From assembly GCA_029255685.2 (NCBI GenBank), contig CM055315.2:69903681-69967680 (forward strand): a stretch of 64,000 nucleotides of DNA, written 5' to 3'. This document shows positions 36,551 to 49,268 of the stretch, one piece after another. The DNA is from Silene conica. Lineage: Eukaryota; Streptophyta; Magnoliopsida; Caryophyllales; Caryophyllaceae. The notes below the pieces were generated by a model, which worked only from the letters and a program-made list of their open reading frames with translations, searched no databases and was not told the origin of the DNA. A program made the position numbers and the translations under genes. Within the stretch, counting starts at the first letter, position 1; each line of letters begins with the position of its first letter.

Positions 36551-38214
36551 TGATGGCCGGATTTTGCCGTCACAACCGGCATCAAACAAATTTATAAAAC
36601 CCGAAAGAAAGTAGTATTTAGTTCGGGGTCGAACGCGAAGATGGTGGGGATAATCGTTTAGTCTAGTTCCAATTGAAGCTTAAGTCGGGGGTAATAGGTT
36701 TGAGAGTGATTAACAACTAATGAGCAAGAGTAAAAGCTAAGATGATGAAAAATCAATTAAAGGTAAACTAGGGTGTCGGGGGTCACTAAGATGGGTAGAC
36801 GAAAATACTAGAAAGTGAACTAGTTGGTCTCAAGTAAGTAGTCTCGGTAAGTCTCTTCTCTCGAGTCGACTAAACCTAGGTCGGAATACCCTAGCTTTCG
36901 CTACAAATACCCACAACCAACCATTAAACATACTAAGACAAACCCTCAACCGTCGCTAAAGGAAAGTCACGCTAAAATCAAAGCCCAACTTTCGTTGAAG
37001 CAAATCATCAAACACCTAGCATGCAACAAATGGAAAACCCCTTTATCAAGAACAACTAATCAACAAACTAGCATAAATTTATCATCTAATCAACACCCAA
37101 GTTCCCCCCTAACCCTAGGTAAATGTCTACTCACTCATGGTAAAGAAAAGCATGTGAATAAGAGATACACAAGTGCTAAACATGATGAACAAACAAAGGG
37201 TAAACAAATGATTTAAGGAAAACTTGAAGTAATGTAAGAACAAAGTAAAGATTAGGAAGATTATACCAAACAATTGAATAAAGGCATGAACTTTGATTAT
37301 GAAAGGAAGATCCTTTCAAATGCTCACAAATACAACCAAAAACCCTAGAACAATTGCTAAGAACAATAACTAGAGGATGACTAAGTAATGATTACGAAGG
37401 ATTACAAGATTAAAATAAAAACTAAGGAAAGATTAATGTTTTTAGGAGAGTTATGTGTGCGAAAACCTAAGGAATGGAACAGTAAGTTAACCCTAAAAAA
37501 GTATAAAAATATCTCAAAAATTGCGTAAATGAAAATAGAGTAAGTGCGGGTTTATATAGTGTGCGAATTTCTGAGAAATGACTCTCAGCCGGTCCACCGG
37601 CTGCCGGTCTGGAATCGGCTAAGAGTCAAAACGTAAACTTCTGATTTTTTCCTCTCTTTCTTCAAACGCCTTGATCTTCAGCCGACCGGCCGGCTGTCGG
37701 TCGGGTACCGGCTGGGAGGCTGGTTCCTTCCTTCTGAATTTTCTTCCCTTTTTTCATCAACACAGCTACAGCCAGCCGGTGGGCCGGATGCCGGTTGAAC
37801 ACCGGCTGGGAGGCTGAAATCCCACTTCTGATTTTTGTGCACAATTTTGAAGGAGTCTGATCCCCAGCCGATCGATCGAGTACCGGCTCATAGTCAAGAG
37901 CTGAATTCCTGTAACTTTACTTCTTTTTTTCTTCAAAGGTCAAGTCAAGACCCCCAGCCGGCCCACCGGCTGCCGGTCTGGGACCGGTTGAGAGGGCCTG
38001 GAGCCAAAATCTCTTCAAATCTTCACCAAATGCTCCAAATTTACTTCGTTTGCTCCCGTTTCTTCACTCCCGCCACAACACCTACAAAATGTAAACCGAA
38101 TAGGAATAGTCGAGGCAATGGGCGTAAAATCGAGCAAAGGCACGCAAAACGAGGTCGAATCGGGACCGAAAATGAAGAAAAAGCAATGAAAAATATGACT
38201 AAAATGAAGCTCAT
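36551..38214 (-). repeat. 5' LTR of Athila-like element 2
   Basis: The partner of 30046-31712, with about a dozen substitutions between them. Same palindrome array at 37583-37994. Confidence 0.85.
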
Positions 38215-38218
38215 GGGT

Positions 38219-39740
38219 GATATATAATTTCTTTTATCCCGTCTTTCTTTGTATTTGTCTTCTCTAACACCATTTAAACGGTTTCTTCCAATTGTTTTTA
38301 CTTAACAGATTTTCCACTTCCTCAAAATTATCATCGTAAAAATTTATCAGTCTTGTTAACACCTAGTTAGTTCTACATGAATATTTCAAAGAAAAACAAA
38401 TTACAAACACATAAGATCTATGACAAAAACAAGTTACTAAGATACGATTGGGTATTGACAAGTCATAAGAAACTTTTTGACTCAAAAATTGTTTGTGATG
38501 GTTCTTCTACATCATCTCCTTCACGACAACATGATGCTCCCCATTTTAAATGGATGAAACATATTGGTATTTCTAAAGAAAATCGAAGATGAAAATGATA
38601 CTATAAAAGAGTGTTATAAGAAAGAAACTCGGAAAAAAAAATTAATGGCCAAATATAATGACAACATATTGGTCTACAAATCAACTAATTTTGGGAGGAA
38701 TTATAAAATCGATTGAAATAAATCGAGTGATGAATAATGATTGATGATAGTTGATTACCAATGACGATTGATGATTGGTGATTTGAGATTCGTATGTGGT
38801 GAAAGACGGTAGAGGAAGGCGAGATGAGATTTCGGGTCGATTAGTTTTCTACTGTGATATTTGATATGTCTTTTGTAGTGGCTTTTTACTTTTTTACGTT
38901 TTCCTTGTTTTTTATTAATTTATTAAAATTCAGATGGAATTCAGATATCCGATTTTAAGAAATTCGAAATCCACTTCCGATCTAGTTTATTCGGAAAAAA
39001 CCGAGCGGATATCCAATTTAAATGGTATTCATATATTCGGTTTTTTATTTTCGGATTTCGGATCGGATTCGAAAAAACAAAATTGTATCGGATTTTTTTT
39101 GCTCAACCCTAATCCTACCGCTCAGTTAGTGTAGTCTAATCTTTTCTATTTGGCTAATATTCTCACTAACTAATGAAAGTGACTCAATCTCAATACACCT
39201 TAATAAGGTTAACTTGTTTAGAACAATAGAACCCGTACCCCGTGCAAAATTGCACGGGTATGTATAGATGAAGTTTTACAGTGTTATGTTATCATTGTAG
39301 TAATAAGAGTATATAACGTTTTATGTAAATGATCTATTTTAGATTAAAATTAAAATGTTGCTTAACTGCGTTAACCATAAACTAATTCAATAATGCCGCA
39401 ATCGATTGCCGAAAAGAATTTATATAGTTCCTGCCAATTATTTATTTATTTTTTAAGTTTTGAGTTATATTTTAGCCAAATGTATGCATATAACTGAGAC
39501 GGAGGGGTAACAGTGAAACACAAGTTGATGGATCAGTGGAATGCTCACTCATAAGCAGTTTTATCTAGCGAATTCAGGATCGCCTCATAAAAACTGGCTA
39601 CAGCTGCTTCTAAAATCAAATTAAACCCAATATCATAAATGTAGGATGAGAAAAATATTTTATGGTTGTATTATTAAATTTGATGTTTCGGGGAAATAAA
39701 AAAAGGATTAAGAAGACAATTAAAAATGTTATGTGTACTT
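38219..39740. other. Gene-poor flank with a decayed hAT right end
   Basis: No supported gene. From about 38930 to 39111 TCGGAT/ATCCGA units recur and the stretch ends GCTCAACCCTA, which reverse-complemented is TAGGGTTGAGCAAA, a typical hAT tip. Its left partner is not visible. At about 39226-39262 lies a CCCGTGCA...TGCACGGG hairpin like those at Helitron 3' ends. Confidence 0.4.
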
Positions 39741-39900
39741 TAGACTTGTCAAAACATGACTCGGCCCGTAAACTTGACCCGACCCGACCCGATTTGATCC
39801 GATTTTTTAGTGTCAAAGACCCGTAAATCTTGACCCACAACCCAAAATAACCCCTTATTTTATGGTTGAAATTTGAACTAGCCCATTCGACCCAATGGTT
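39741..39900. mobile_element. hAT-type end with GACCCG repeats
   Basis: It begins TAGACTTGTCAAAA, very close to the tip of the intact hAT element at 3825, and continues with GACCCGACCCG units, the same subterminal motif. A similar inverted end, CCCGTTTGGCAGACCTA, lies at about 44312-44328. The two could be ends of one 4.6-kb element now filled by Helitrons, but the flanking bases agree only partly. Confidence 0.45.
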
Positions 39901-41057
39901 TGAAGATAAATTAAAAATATGATCAAAATATTAATATTTTTATGCTATATTTGAAATTATTAACTAGTTTTTGTGCCCGTGCAAATGCACGGATAATTTT
40001 GGTATTTTGGTATTTAGGTACTTATTTTACTGTTTTTGTTGTCATTTTGGTGCGTTGTAAAAGTCATGATCCTATTTTTATGGGGCAAAGAAACAAAAGG
40101 TGAACATATATGTCTTTAGTCTATTAGAGACAATATGTATAATACATAGAAAGCGATCCGTTAAAACACAATTTATTTTCGTCTTAACAATCAGGCTAAA
40201 AATTAGATGTTTATTTTCTTAAATACAATGTAGAATTTTAGACTTTTTTTAGCAAATACATGTACAAAAACGTCTCAACATCCTTTTGTCATTTTAATGG
40301 ATTTTCAACGTATAGGTAAGAAAATTAAAGCAATGACTTTTATATATCATTACTTGGATGAGAGTATTATTATAGCTTATCTATTCAATGTTGATTAACA
40401 TTAATATATTTATAATCTAATTTGTACCCACTAATTCTCGTATTAAATTCAACAATTTATTTAGGGGAAGAACAAAAGTTTTGTGAGTGAGAGGAAAGAT
40501 AATAAATTATGATAATAAAATTACAAAGTATATATATATAATAGCGGTGTTTAAGAAACATACCATTAAATAAAAGAAATATATTTTAAATATCTATGAT
40601 AGATTAATAACCACAGTTGTGAATGGAAAATTAGGGGGGTTATTAATTTATTTTGTATTTGCAATGAATAATTTTTTTTTATATTTTTTGTACTTATACA
40701 CATATATATGACTCATAACATTTGAAATGAATTTTAAATGACACTGCACGTGAAGTAAGATACTTAGTCTTACTTTTTTTTATAATATTTTAACGGAGTT
40801 ACCTTTTTGAAAGGATAATATTGTAGCGAAGTTACATAAAAACATGTGTATAATTAATTTGTGCTCGCATAAATTTTAACAATTTATTTGAGGGAGGAAG
40901 CAAGATTTTGTGAAAGTAGACAAAAATTATGCTAATATATAAAGTATAATAATAGTGAGAGAAAAAAGTAAGGGGTAGAACTCTAGAAGTGGATTTGTCA
41001 ACTATTAGTAGAAAATTAGCAAAATTAACTACACATTTTTTTTAAATGACATTATCA

Positions 41058-42274
41058 TCTATATAATAACATAAAAAGGCTTCTTGCGCCTCTATTGAAA
41101 CGACACATAAGGTTGTGCAAGACTTGCCACATGTCACTAGCAATCCTACTCAACATTTTATCTATACACTAAAAAAAGTTGGTAATAAACAAAAGAAAAA
41201 TTTACAATGAATTACGTTTTTCGTATGAGGAGAAGAGTTGAAGTGGCAAAATTGTTCACCTCCTTATCTTTCTTTCACCCTTCATTGCTCCCTTTCATTA
41301 TTCCTCATTTTACCGTCAACACTAATTTATTTGACGGTTTCAGACTCAAATTCAAGTTTTATTAAGTACAAGCGATTAAAAAGGGGTAGACGAATACTAT
41401 ATAAAGAACAGTAGTTATTCTTGTGTGACGGTCTCATCCCGTGTTTTTTTTTTTTTTTTTTGCAAAATGTGATCATTTTTGGGTAAAAAATAACCACTTT
41501 GCAATAAATAATCACCACTTTGAAAAAATAGGTCATTTTTTAACCAAAAAAAGTAGTCACTATTTGATTAAAAGTGATAAATATTTATCAAAAAGTTGTT
41601 ACTTTGATATTGGTTGCACACGCGACCGTCGTAGAGTAGAATTTGTATATAAAGAATTACTAAATTGCAAATGCTACTTGGCTGACCGAAAACATTGTCC
41701 AGAATGGCGGAATGTGCGTTATCTTTTTTTTCTTCCCTATAACTAAATCTAGGTTAAAAGTGACTTAAAACATATAATAGGGGCTTAATTGAACAATTTC
41801 ATTTGAATACGTATTATGTTAAAACCAATCATAGTTTAAAATATATATTTCATGCGTTAAACTAACTACTAGGTTAAACCATATAATTACTTAATTTAAC
41901 AATTTTATTTTAGTACGTATTATGTTAAAACCGACCATAGTTTATAATGTATATTTCATGCGTTAAACTAACTACATACTAGGTTAAAACATATAATAGC
42001 TTAATTTAAAAATTTTATTAGTACGTATTATGTTAAAATCGATCATAATTTAAACTAACTATGAGGTTAAAACATATAATAGCTTAACTGAACAATTTCA
42101 TTTAAATACGTATTATATTAAAACCGATCATAATTTAAAATGTATATTTCATGCGTTAAAATAACTATTAGGTATGTAAAAAAACAAACTAAACATGCTA
42201 CGGGGTACATTTAAAAGGTATTTTCGAAAGAATCGTCATAAACGCCTCGTGATTTTCACGGGCAACTAAACTAG
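41058..42274 (+). mobile_element. Non-autonomous Helitron, nested, plus strand
   Basis: It starts TCTATATAATAACATAAAAAGG directly after an A and ends CTAG directly before a T (42271-42274). A hairpin, CGTGA-TTTT-CACG with flanking C/G pairs, lies ten bases before the end (42246-42262). TC start, CTRR end, hairpin and A/T target are the Helitron hallmarks. There is no Rep/helicase coding. The interior includes a four-unit tandem repeat. Confidence 0.6.
41763..42175 (+). repeat. Four-unit tandem repeat in the Helitron
   Basis: Units of about 85-110 bp start at roughly 41763, 41870, 41980 and 42063. Each has (GG)TTAAAACATATAATAG, TACGTATTATGTTAAAA and CGATCATA(G/A)TTTAAA blocks. Internal tandem repeats are common in plant Helitrons. 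Confidence 0.75.
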
Positions 42275-42508
42275 TTATAGTTTAAAGCATATATGATATA
42301 TGATATGTGATATGATATGATATGATTCAAACATATTTTGTAAGATTTACGCATATAGTTGTATTCTTTTCATTCATCCAATATTACAATCATAACAATA
42401 CTATTATAATGCATAAGAACTATTAATTTTCTTAATTCATGATAAGATAAAATAAAATATAGACATATTAAAAATAAAAATTTTAAAAAAATCTCAAAGA
42501 AATATACA

Positions 42509-42653
42509 TTTTTTTTTTTGTGACGAGCGGTTTAATCCCCCCGGGCCCATGCATTCCCGCACCACCACATGGACCATGTAAGCCACCTGAGACCTCTCAA
42601 CTCCTGCATTTATGCAAGTTTTAAGGTTTAACTCAGTTACCACTGGAGTGCTA
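42509..42653 (-). mobile_element. tRNA-derived SINE, minus strand
   Basis: On the minus strand it begins CACTCCAGTGGTAACTGAG, has a B-box-like GAGGTCTCAGGTGGC near 42585, and ends CCGCTCGTCAC followed by a poly(A) run (T run at 42509-42519). No clean target duplication is seen, so the 5' border is approximate. Confidence 0.55.
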
Positions 42654-44199
42654 AAATAATATATTTGGTGGGAAAAAAATATTTAATGTTTTGAAAGTAT
42701 TTAAAAATCAAAGGAGAATGAGCATCGTGTTAGAATCAATCACTATAATATTTACTCTGCATATGACACCGTTAAAGGGTCAAATTGACATATTCGTAGC
42801 ATACTTCAACACTTCAACGAAAATATTTGATTTATAACTTGTTTGACAAAATACAAAATAGAATTAGAAGTTTTACTTGAAAAGTTAAAACTACGTGAAA
42901 TAGTGAAAAACCGTGTAATACAATTTTAAAAAATTATCAAATAATAAATTAAGGATTATAATATATAATATAACATGTCACCACATAATAAAAATTATAC
43001 TACGATTTTATATTGCACACACAATAATAAAGGAAAACCCGACAAAAAAAGAGTATTCAAAACAAAAGAAAATTGAAAAGAAGATCTATTACCATTATTT
43101 TCCAATTTCATGTAATGTTGTTGATATGTAGTATATTAGCCTCCTGCAATTTGAATACCAACACAAAATATTAATTAAATTAGTTTATAATTCTAATTAT
43201 TAACTCATGACATAAAAACGATAAAAAATAAAACAATTCATTTATTTCTTTAGGTATACTTTACCTATCAACTTTCTAAATAAAAATAAAAATTAGGATT
43301 AATAGTGTGATAGTTATATAAGATTATTTTTGTAGTTAATTCTCGCATTAATATCACCAATTTATTTACGGGAAGAAGAAAAGTTGGAAAAAAAGTCATA
43401 AAGATTATGATAACATAACTACAAACTATAATAATGGTGATTACAAACATATAATAAATAAAAGAAGTATATATTAAATAGATTATGACAGATTAATAAC
43501 CAAAGTTTTGAGTGGAAACTAAAAAGTTTGTATTAATTTAGTTTTTGTGTTTACAACTAATATTTTTATATTTCTTGTACTTGTAAGCATGTGACCCATA
43601 ATATTTGGACATGAATTAAATGACACGTGAATTAGGTGCTTAATCTTTTTTTATATAATGTTGTAGCGAGTTTAATATTGTAGTGCATTTTTCTTGTCAT
43701 AGTAATTTTCATTAGTCATCCTTAAACTTTAAAAACTCTAACCTAATTCTTTCAAATCTAATTATACAATGTGAATTTATAGAGGTAATATCACTTTTAC
43801 AATTTGTTGGCTCATCAAATATTTAATATGGACAATTAATTTAAGAGTAATGATGATAATAATGACATTTTTGTAAAACATTTTTGTATATTTTATGTGT
43901 CTATGAAAGGGTTACTTTACTAAATTTACATTATATAGATTAGTGCCATGTCACAATAATTTTTGTCATGTCACAATAAATTTTTGCCATGTCACATTTA
44001 ATTTTTGCCACGTCACATTAGTTTGATGTTTTAGTTTACCCTTTTAATAAGATTTTATAAATAAAATTTTACTATTTTAATTAGACTATTAACTTAAATG
44101 ACAATTTTATATAACTTTTAGACCATTAAATCATAAAATAACTATAAAAATAATGAATATAATTATATTATTAATATAAAATGATAAGATAAAAGACGT

Positions 44200-44330
44200 C
44201 ATAAACTTTTCTCAGATCCGTATTTTAACCCCAACCCGATACCATATGACCCGAACCGTATATGCATTTTCCATATATTGCCTCGGCCCGAGATACGGCC
44301 CGCCCGACCCGTTTGGCAGACCTATGTGTG
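44200..44330. mobile_element. hAT-type end with CCCGACCC repeats
   Basis: Clustered CCCGA/GACCCG units ending GTTTGGCAGACCTA, a hAT-like inverted tip. See the entry at 39741 for the possible partner. Confidence 0.4.
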
Positions 44331-45502
44331 CATAATCATCAATTTTTTGCCCAGATATGAAAAAAAAAAACTATACCTAGTTAATCATATATGTATATCA
44401 GTTTTTATCATTAATATTATCCTAGTATTTAAGACTGTCTTAATTTAAGTCGTTTCTCAAAATAAATTATAATAGAGGGGAACGGAAAAAGGATTATGGA
44501 GTGTCTTAAGTTAAGACGGTATTAAGCAAGATTTACTCCCAAAAATTAATCTCCACCTTTTGACATTAAAGAGTAAAATTTTCATGTCATTTGTCGATCC
44601 AATTTAATGCAAAATATTTAAAAAGAAAAACACAAAAGTTGTCAGAAATATGTATCAGTTAAGAAAAAGCAATGTACGTAATTAGGCTCCATTTGACAGT
44701 GCATTTCAGGTACCTGATTTGCCTGAAGTAACTTTTTTGTCAAAAAAATCAGGTACCTTACTTTTTTTGGAGTGTTTGACAACTACCTTTGAAATAAAAT
44801 GTTACCTCGTGTAGCATTTGAGAAATCAGGTATCTGATTCACTTTTACCTACCTATTTTATCCTCAAATTTTACGCGTCATCAATGGAAATGAAAAGCAT
44901 CCACGATAGGATTGTAATTTGAGGTGAAACTAAATTAATATTTTTATGTGTATGAGTTTAATAGAGAACTAATATTGTATATTTTCGAGGATATATTTTG
45001 TTGATAATGTCTCTTTATAAATCAAATCTTAAAAATACCGTGATGCAACACGGGATCTATATTAGTTTTTAATTAAATTCAGTTTACTTCAATTTAGACC
45101 AAGTTGATTAAACAATTCTATCCAATTCAAATATTTGAGGCCAAAAAAATAAAACAATCATCACAAATTTTTATTTAAAATTGGTAATATATTTGCAAAA
45201 TCTCTATACTATAAAAGAAAAAACCTTTAAAAAAATTCTATTTCCGGTTGAATTTTAGTGAAGGAAAGAAAGTCAAGTATCCACTCTCCCTACTATCATG
45301 AAACTAATTAATTACGAGAAATAGTAACATACATCAGAGGTATTACCTCATATTTTTTTAATTTTTGATATGAATAGTTTCTTTGAGCTTATACCTTAAA
45401 CTTTATTTATTTTTTAGCATAGGTTATTTTTTGAGTTTATTACGTCAAACTTTATTTTTTTTTTTAGCATATGTGTATATTTTCTAAGCTTATTAAAATG
45501 TA
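44331..45502. other. Gene-free AT-rich interval with a possible small transposon end
   Basis: No supported gene. Near 44685-44840 GCTCCATTTGACAGTGC and two or three inverted and direct copies of TCAGGTACCTGATT suggest a small inverted-repeat element, but I could not define both ends. Confidence 0.35.
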
Positions 45503-45709
45503 CTCCCTCCGTCCCGGTCATTTGTTATCTATTTCCATTTTGGGGTGTATCATTGAATTGTTATCTATTTCCATTTTTGGCAACTTTTTGTGGATGACAT
45601 TTGATTACATGTGGGGCCATATAGTTTGTGTGGTCCAAATTCATTTATACTTCTTTTCTTAATCTTTGTGTCAAAATCAATAGATAACAATTGATCGGGA
45701 CGGAGGGAG
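45503..45709. mobile_element. Stowaway MITE
   Basis: Inverted ends CTCCCTCCGTCCCGGTCA and TGATCGGGACGGAGGGAG, with TA on both sides (45501-45502, 45710-45711). This is the standard Stowaway (Tc1/mariner) structure; it is non-coding and 207 bp. Confidence 0.92.
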
Positions 45710-45711
45710 TA

Positions 45712-47130
45712 TAAGTTAGAGTTTAATTTTTTTCCCGTTAAAACTAAAATATAACTAAGTTTATATGTAATGTTTTTGATTTTATTGTAAGTTTTTAAGC
45801 TTAATGTTTTAGTAACTTAACTCAAAAACTTTATACCGATACTCATAATTTTTAAAACAAAACTCAAAAACATTATTATAAATGCTCAAAAACTATAAAA
45901 TTGGTGGTAATATCTCGGATATAAGATCCTCTTATTGATTAATTACTCTCTTTTCACCAACTATCATCAAGTCAATTTACTCTTTCTTCCTTTCTTATTT
46001 TATCCTACTAATTGCAAAATTTATATCAATCAATAAGGATATGACTACGTTTAATTTCTTCACTAAAATGAGAATTTTACATATACTAAATATAGTTGGA
46101 TGTCCTAAAAAAAAAATATAGTATAAATATTAAGATTTCAAAAACATATAGTAAAAAAAAATTAAGATCTCAAATAATTATCGAAATTGATTTAGATTAA
46201 AAAATTAAGGATATAAGTTCTACAAAATAGAATAAAATTTAATGACCAACATTCCTTTTTTTTTACAAACTCTATAAAAAAATGTACATACATTAGATTG
46301 AACAAAAATCTAAACATTTTAAAACCATAAATTATTCATAAAAAATAAAATTAAAAAATACTCTAAAGAAACAATAATTTTTCAAAAAAGTCGACAAAAA
46401 TAATATTTTTTTTTTATATAAAAGAACAACGATAATCACGGTATATCTATAATTTATCATCAAAAAATAAGCTAATAAATTTTTTTAATTGTTCCCTTAC
46501 TTTCTAATAAATTAAATCATTAATCAAAATTATAAATTTCTTAGTTGACAAATTTGCGACGGATTAACCTAATAAAATAAATGAACTAACAACAATGAGT
46601 TCCTTTACTAAGGAACTGAATTAATTAACATACTTTAAATTAATAATGTACTACAATAATTACTAATAGAAAATTAGTCCATACGTTAAATTAAACATTA
46701 TTGATAATAAAGAATAAAAATAATTAATAATATTTTGATTTCGGGATTAAAATTACACCCGCCGATATATCAAAACCTACATAAAATCGTGTATGATATT
46801 TGAGATATCTCGAAATTTTGAAGGCAAACTCGTGCATCTTAGCTTTTTCACGCAATTAAAATGAGTTTAAAAAGAAAGATAAAACAAAATCTATTAAGTA
46901 TAATTATTAAGTAGCAAAATCTTATCTTATCTATTTGAATGAAGTAGGAGTACATCCGATATATTACTACTAGTTTTATAATTTGGGTGATTCGATAAGC
47001 AGAATCAAAATATTACCGAATTTTCAAATTAATCCTAAATATTGTTCAACTCAAAACATCCAATTTTAGGCTTAGCCCTCATTTATCTTCCGATAGGTCT
47101 TGTTTGTGACGGGCTTATCCCGTGACAAGC
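45712..47130. other. AT-rich interval, nothing recognised
   Basis: Very AT-rich sequence with homopolymer runs; no supported gene or clear transposon end. A TTGTGACGGG...CCCGTGACAA near-palindrome lies at 47104-47128, next to the start of the Ty3-like sequence. Confidence 0.5.
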
Positions 47131-47474
47131 TTGTGACACCCCGCGATATAACATAAAAATAAACAAGTAATGCGCAGCGGAAATACGATACTTTTAAAAA
47201 CTTTTCAACATATTTATTAAAACTTTTTCGCGGAATATCAAAACAACAAGCGGAAGACTAAAACTAATAAGAAAGTATAAATTATACACAAATACTTAAA
47301 TAAAAGAGAGATAAGGTATCCCACGATAACAACATGAATTAAATCTAAATTAAGCGTAAGGGTAATTGTCGAATGATCAACAATGCTCGCTGGCCACACG
47401 TTTTCCCCAAACAGCACCAACCTACATACATAAAACATGTACGCCACAGTCAGTGGGGAGTAACTCAGGGTTCT

Positions 47475-49009
47475 TGACACGGGTCGTCGTATACACGGTC
47501 AAAAATAAAACCTAAGTACTACTAACTGAAGCTAGTGGTAGTAGGGTCGATTCCTCAGGGAGGCAAAGTTTTAAGTAAAGGTCAGTTCATTGGTCACAAA
47601 TGGAGGGGCTGTTGTTGACAAACTAAAAATAAGACGGATATAAAAACAAACTGAATAAAACAAGGATGAATTGAATCAATAAAAGGGGAAATATGTTAGG
47701 AATCGGGTTATCGCGGTAATACATGTCATGTGAGATAACTAGGTCAGTCGAGTCATTAACGAAGTGGGTAGTGATTGTCTCCTTTCGGTCTCAAATCGCC
47801 CTAGACTCCCCAACCAATCTTTCGATCTAGGAAGGTTATATCGATCATCCTAAGCAAGCCTACCTTACCAATCTTTTGATCTAGGTTCAGTTTTACTAAT
47901 TAAACCGGTGTCCTGCGTGCACTCATTTGACTAGTTTTCTAATTAAATTGCTTATAGACGAACTTCGTCGCAAAGATGACTAACATGTGATTCCTACGAC
48001 ATTACAACCGCTAGTCCCCTCATCCTAACATATTATAAAAATTAACTACGCATGGCTTCGGGATCTAAACTAACAATGATGAAATTAACAAAATGCGACA
48101 TGGTAAATAACGAATATAAGCTAGAGAACATAAATGATAAACAATAAAAAATGACAATAATAAAAATAAGAGAAAAGGTAAAATAGATTACAATAACTGG
48201 CAGAAAATGATGAACGAAATCCGGAAATGAACAATAAGATTAAAATAACAAAACTACCGATTGTTGAAATGTGAGAAAATGCTAAGTAGTAGTTGCTAAG
48301 TGAAAAGTAAAAGTAAAAAGCTGCTAAAATGACTTGATAATCTAATTAGATTAACTGCTTAATCCTTAAACCTAATACACGAAATGCGAAATCCGGTACA
48401 GTAAGTGAGTTGCTCGATCGAGTGACAGAATCACTCGATCGAGTAACCTTTCTTCGAAAACCCTTCGATCGAGCAACATTGGTCCTGCATCCCTTCGATC
48501 AAGCAACATTGGTCCTGCATCCCTTCGATCGAGCAACATTGGTCCTGCATCCCTTCGATCGAGTAACTCCAAAATCCTCGAAACCATTGTCCTTCCTGCA
48601 GACTTCTCGATCGAGTAATAAATCACTCGATCGAATACTTCCTCTACTATAACTACTCGATCGAGCAAAAGCCAGAGCTCAATCGAGCTCTTGTCGGACC
48701 AGAATGCTCCTTTTGATGTTCTTTTGCTTTTGTCCTTCGTTTTTCCCTCGGTTAACGCTCTTATTAGCTCAAGACTGCACTTCTGAGGCCATGGGACTCC
48801 TTGACTTTGTTCCATCTTCTAAAAGTAGCCTACTTTGGACAAGGAAAGCTTGGTTTCCGTAACTTTAGCATATTTTCCTGCAAAACAACAAGAGATACAC
48901 AAAGAAGCAGAATAGGGGCAAAATGGCACGTAAAGCGCATGAAGATGCATGGAAAATTGGAAATGTGTGCTAAACGATGCTAAAAAGTATATAAAATAGG
49001 CACGCATTA
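47475..49009 (-). mobile_element. Solo LTR (1535 bp) with CGATCG palindrome array
   Basis: The perfect 5-bp duplication GTTCT frames it (47470-47474, 49010-49014). On the minus strand it begins TAATGCGTGCCTATTTTATATAC and ends GACCCGTGTCA. There is no internal coding sequence. Family not identified; probably Ty3/gypsy. It is a fossil left by LTR-LTR recombination. Confidence 0.75.
48408..48690. repeat. CTCGATCGAG palindrome array with a 30-bp tandem repeat
   Basis: About a dozen TCGATCGAG palindromes occur in 280 bp. Between 48461 and 48550 they fall in a three-copy 30-bp direct repeat (CCCTTCGATCGAGCAACATT and its continuation), with a fourth partial copy. Open frames across it (DRRDAGPML repeats) come from the repeat and are not a gene. 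Confidence 0.8.
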
Positions 49010-49268
49010 GTTCTCCCAGCCACTTCACGTCAAAATACATGTAAACGGTCATACAAAACATCTTATACATATGAACATGTATATAATTTCAGAAACAATC
49101 ATATATGCATTTCCAAACGTAATCAACATGATCAATACATGAGCGATAAACCAAAACATGTGGGAACAACATGAATCAACATGTGAAACATAATTAAAGC
49201 CAACTAGTGAGATGGTATCGAAATCAAGTAGACATCCAAATGATCGACTCAGAGGCCGACAACTAGGT

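Larger units (their letters stand above)
30046..38214 (-). mobile_element. Athila-like Ty3/gypsy element 2, non-autonomous
   Basis: Minus-strand element with LTRs 36551-38214 (5') and 30046-31712 (3'), about 1665 bp each. The LTR reads TGATGAGCTTCATTTTAG...GGCCATCA, the same tips as element 1, but the body is a diverged subfamily. A GGGT-type flank repeat is visible on both sides (30042-30045, 38215-38218). The 4.8-kb interior has Athila ORF1-like coding remains (34.65-36.38 kb), AAGTGTGGGGA motifs (about 31726, 34057 and 34210, read on the minus strand) and no gag, protease, reverse transcriptase or integrase that I can recognise. It is a broken, large-retrotransposon-derivative type fossil. 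The LTRs differ at about 0.7% of sites, suggesting some hundred thousand years. Confidence 0.82.
39964..43939 (-). mobile_element. Probable non-autonomous Helitron, minus strand
   Basis: On the minus strand it starts TCTATATAATGTAAATTT (right end, 43939) and ends CCGTGCATTTGCACGGGCACAAAAACTAG (left end; hairpin at 39976-39992, CTAG at 39964-39967). Flanking A and T fit Helitron insertion between A and T. No Rep/helicase frame is seen. A diverged direct repeat (about 40430-40760 and 43330-43690) suggests two related units. Pairing of these two ends is inferred. Confidence 0.4.
47131..49268 (-). mobile_element. Probable Ty3/gypsy LTR remnant, host of a solo LTR
   Basis: It starts TGTGACACCCCGCGATATAAC and uses TGTGACACCCC, a tip common in Tekay-like chromovirus LTRs. 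The two flanking parts (47131-47474, 49010-49268) are separated by a later solo LTR. No coding part is left; a fossil with unclear right border. Confidence 0.4.

Noticed and set aside
48372-48815. 147-residue minus-strand frame with LLDRRDAGPM repeats
   Set aside because: The repeats are the 30-bp CGATCG array read in frame, within a solo LTR.
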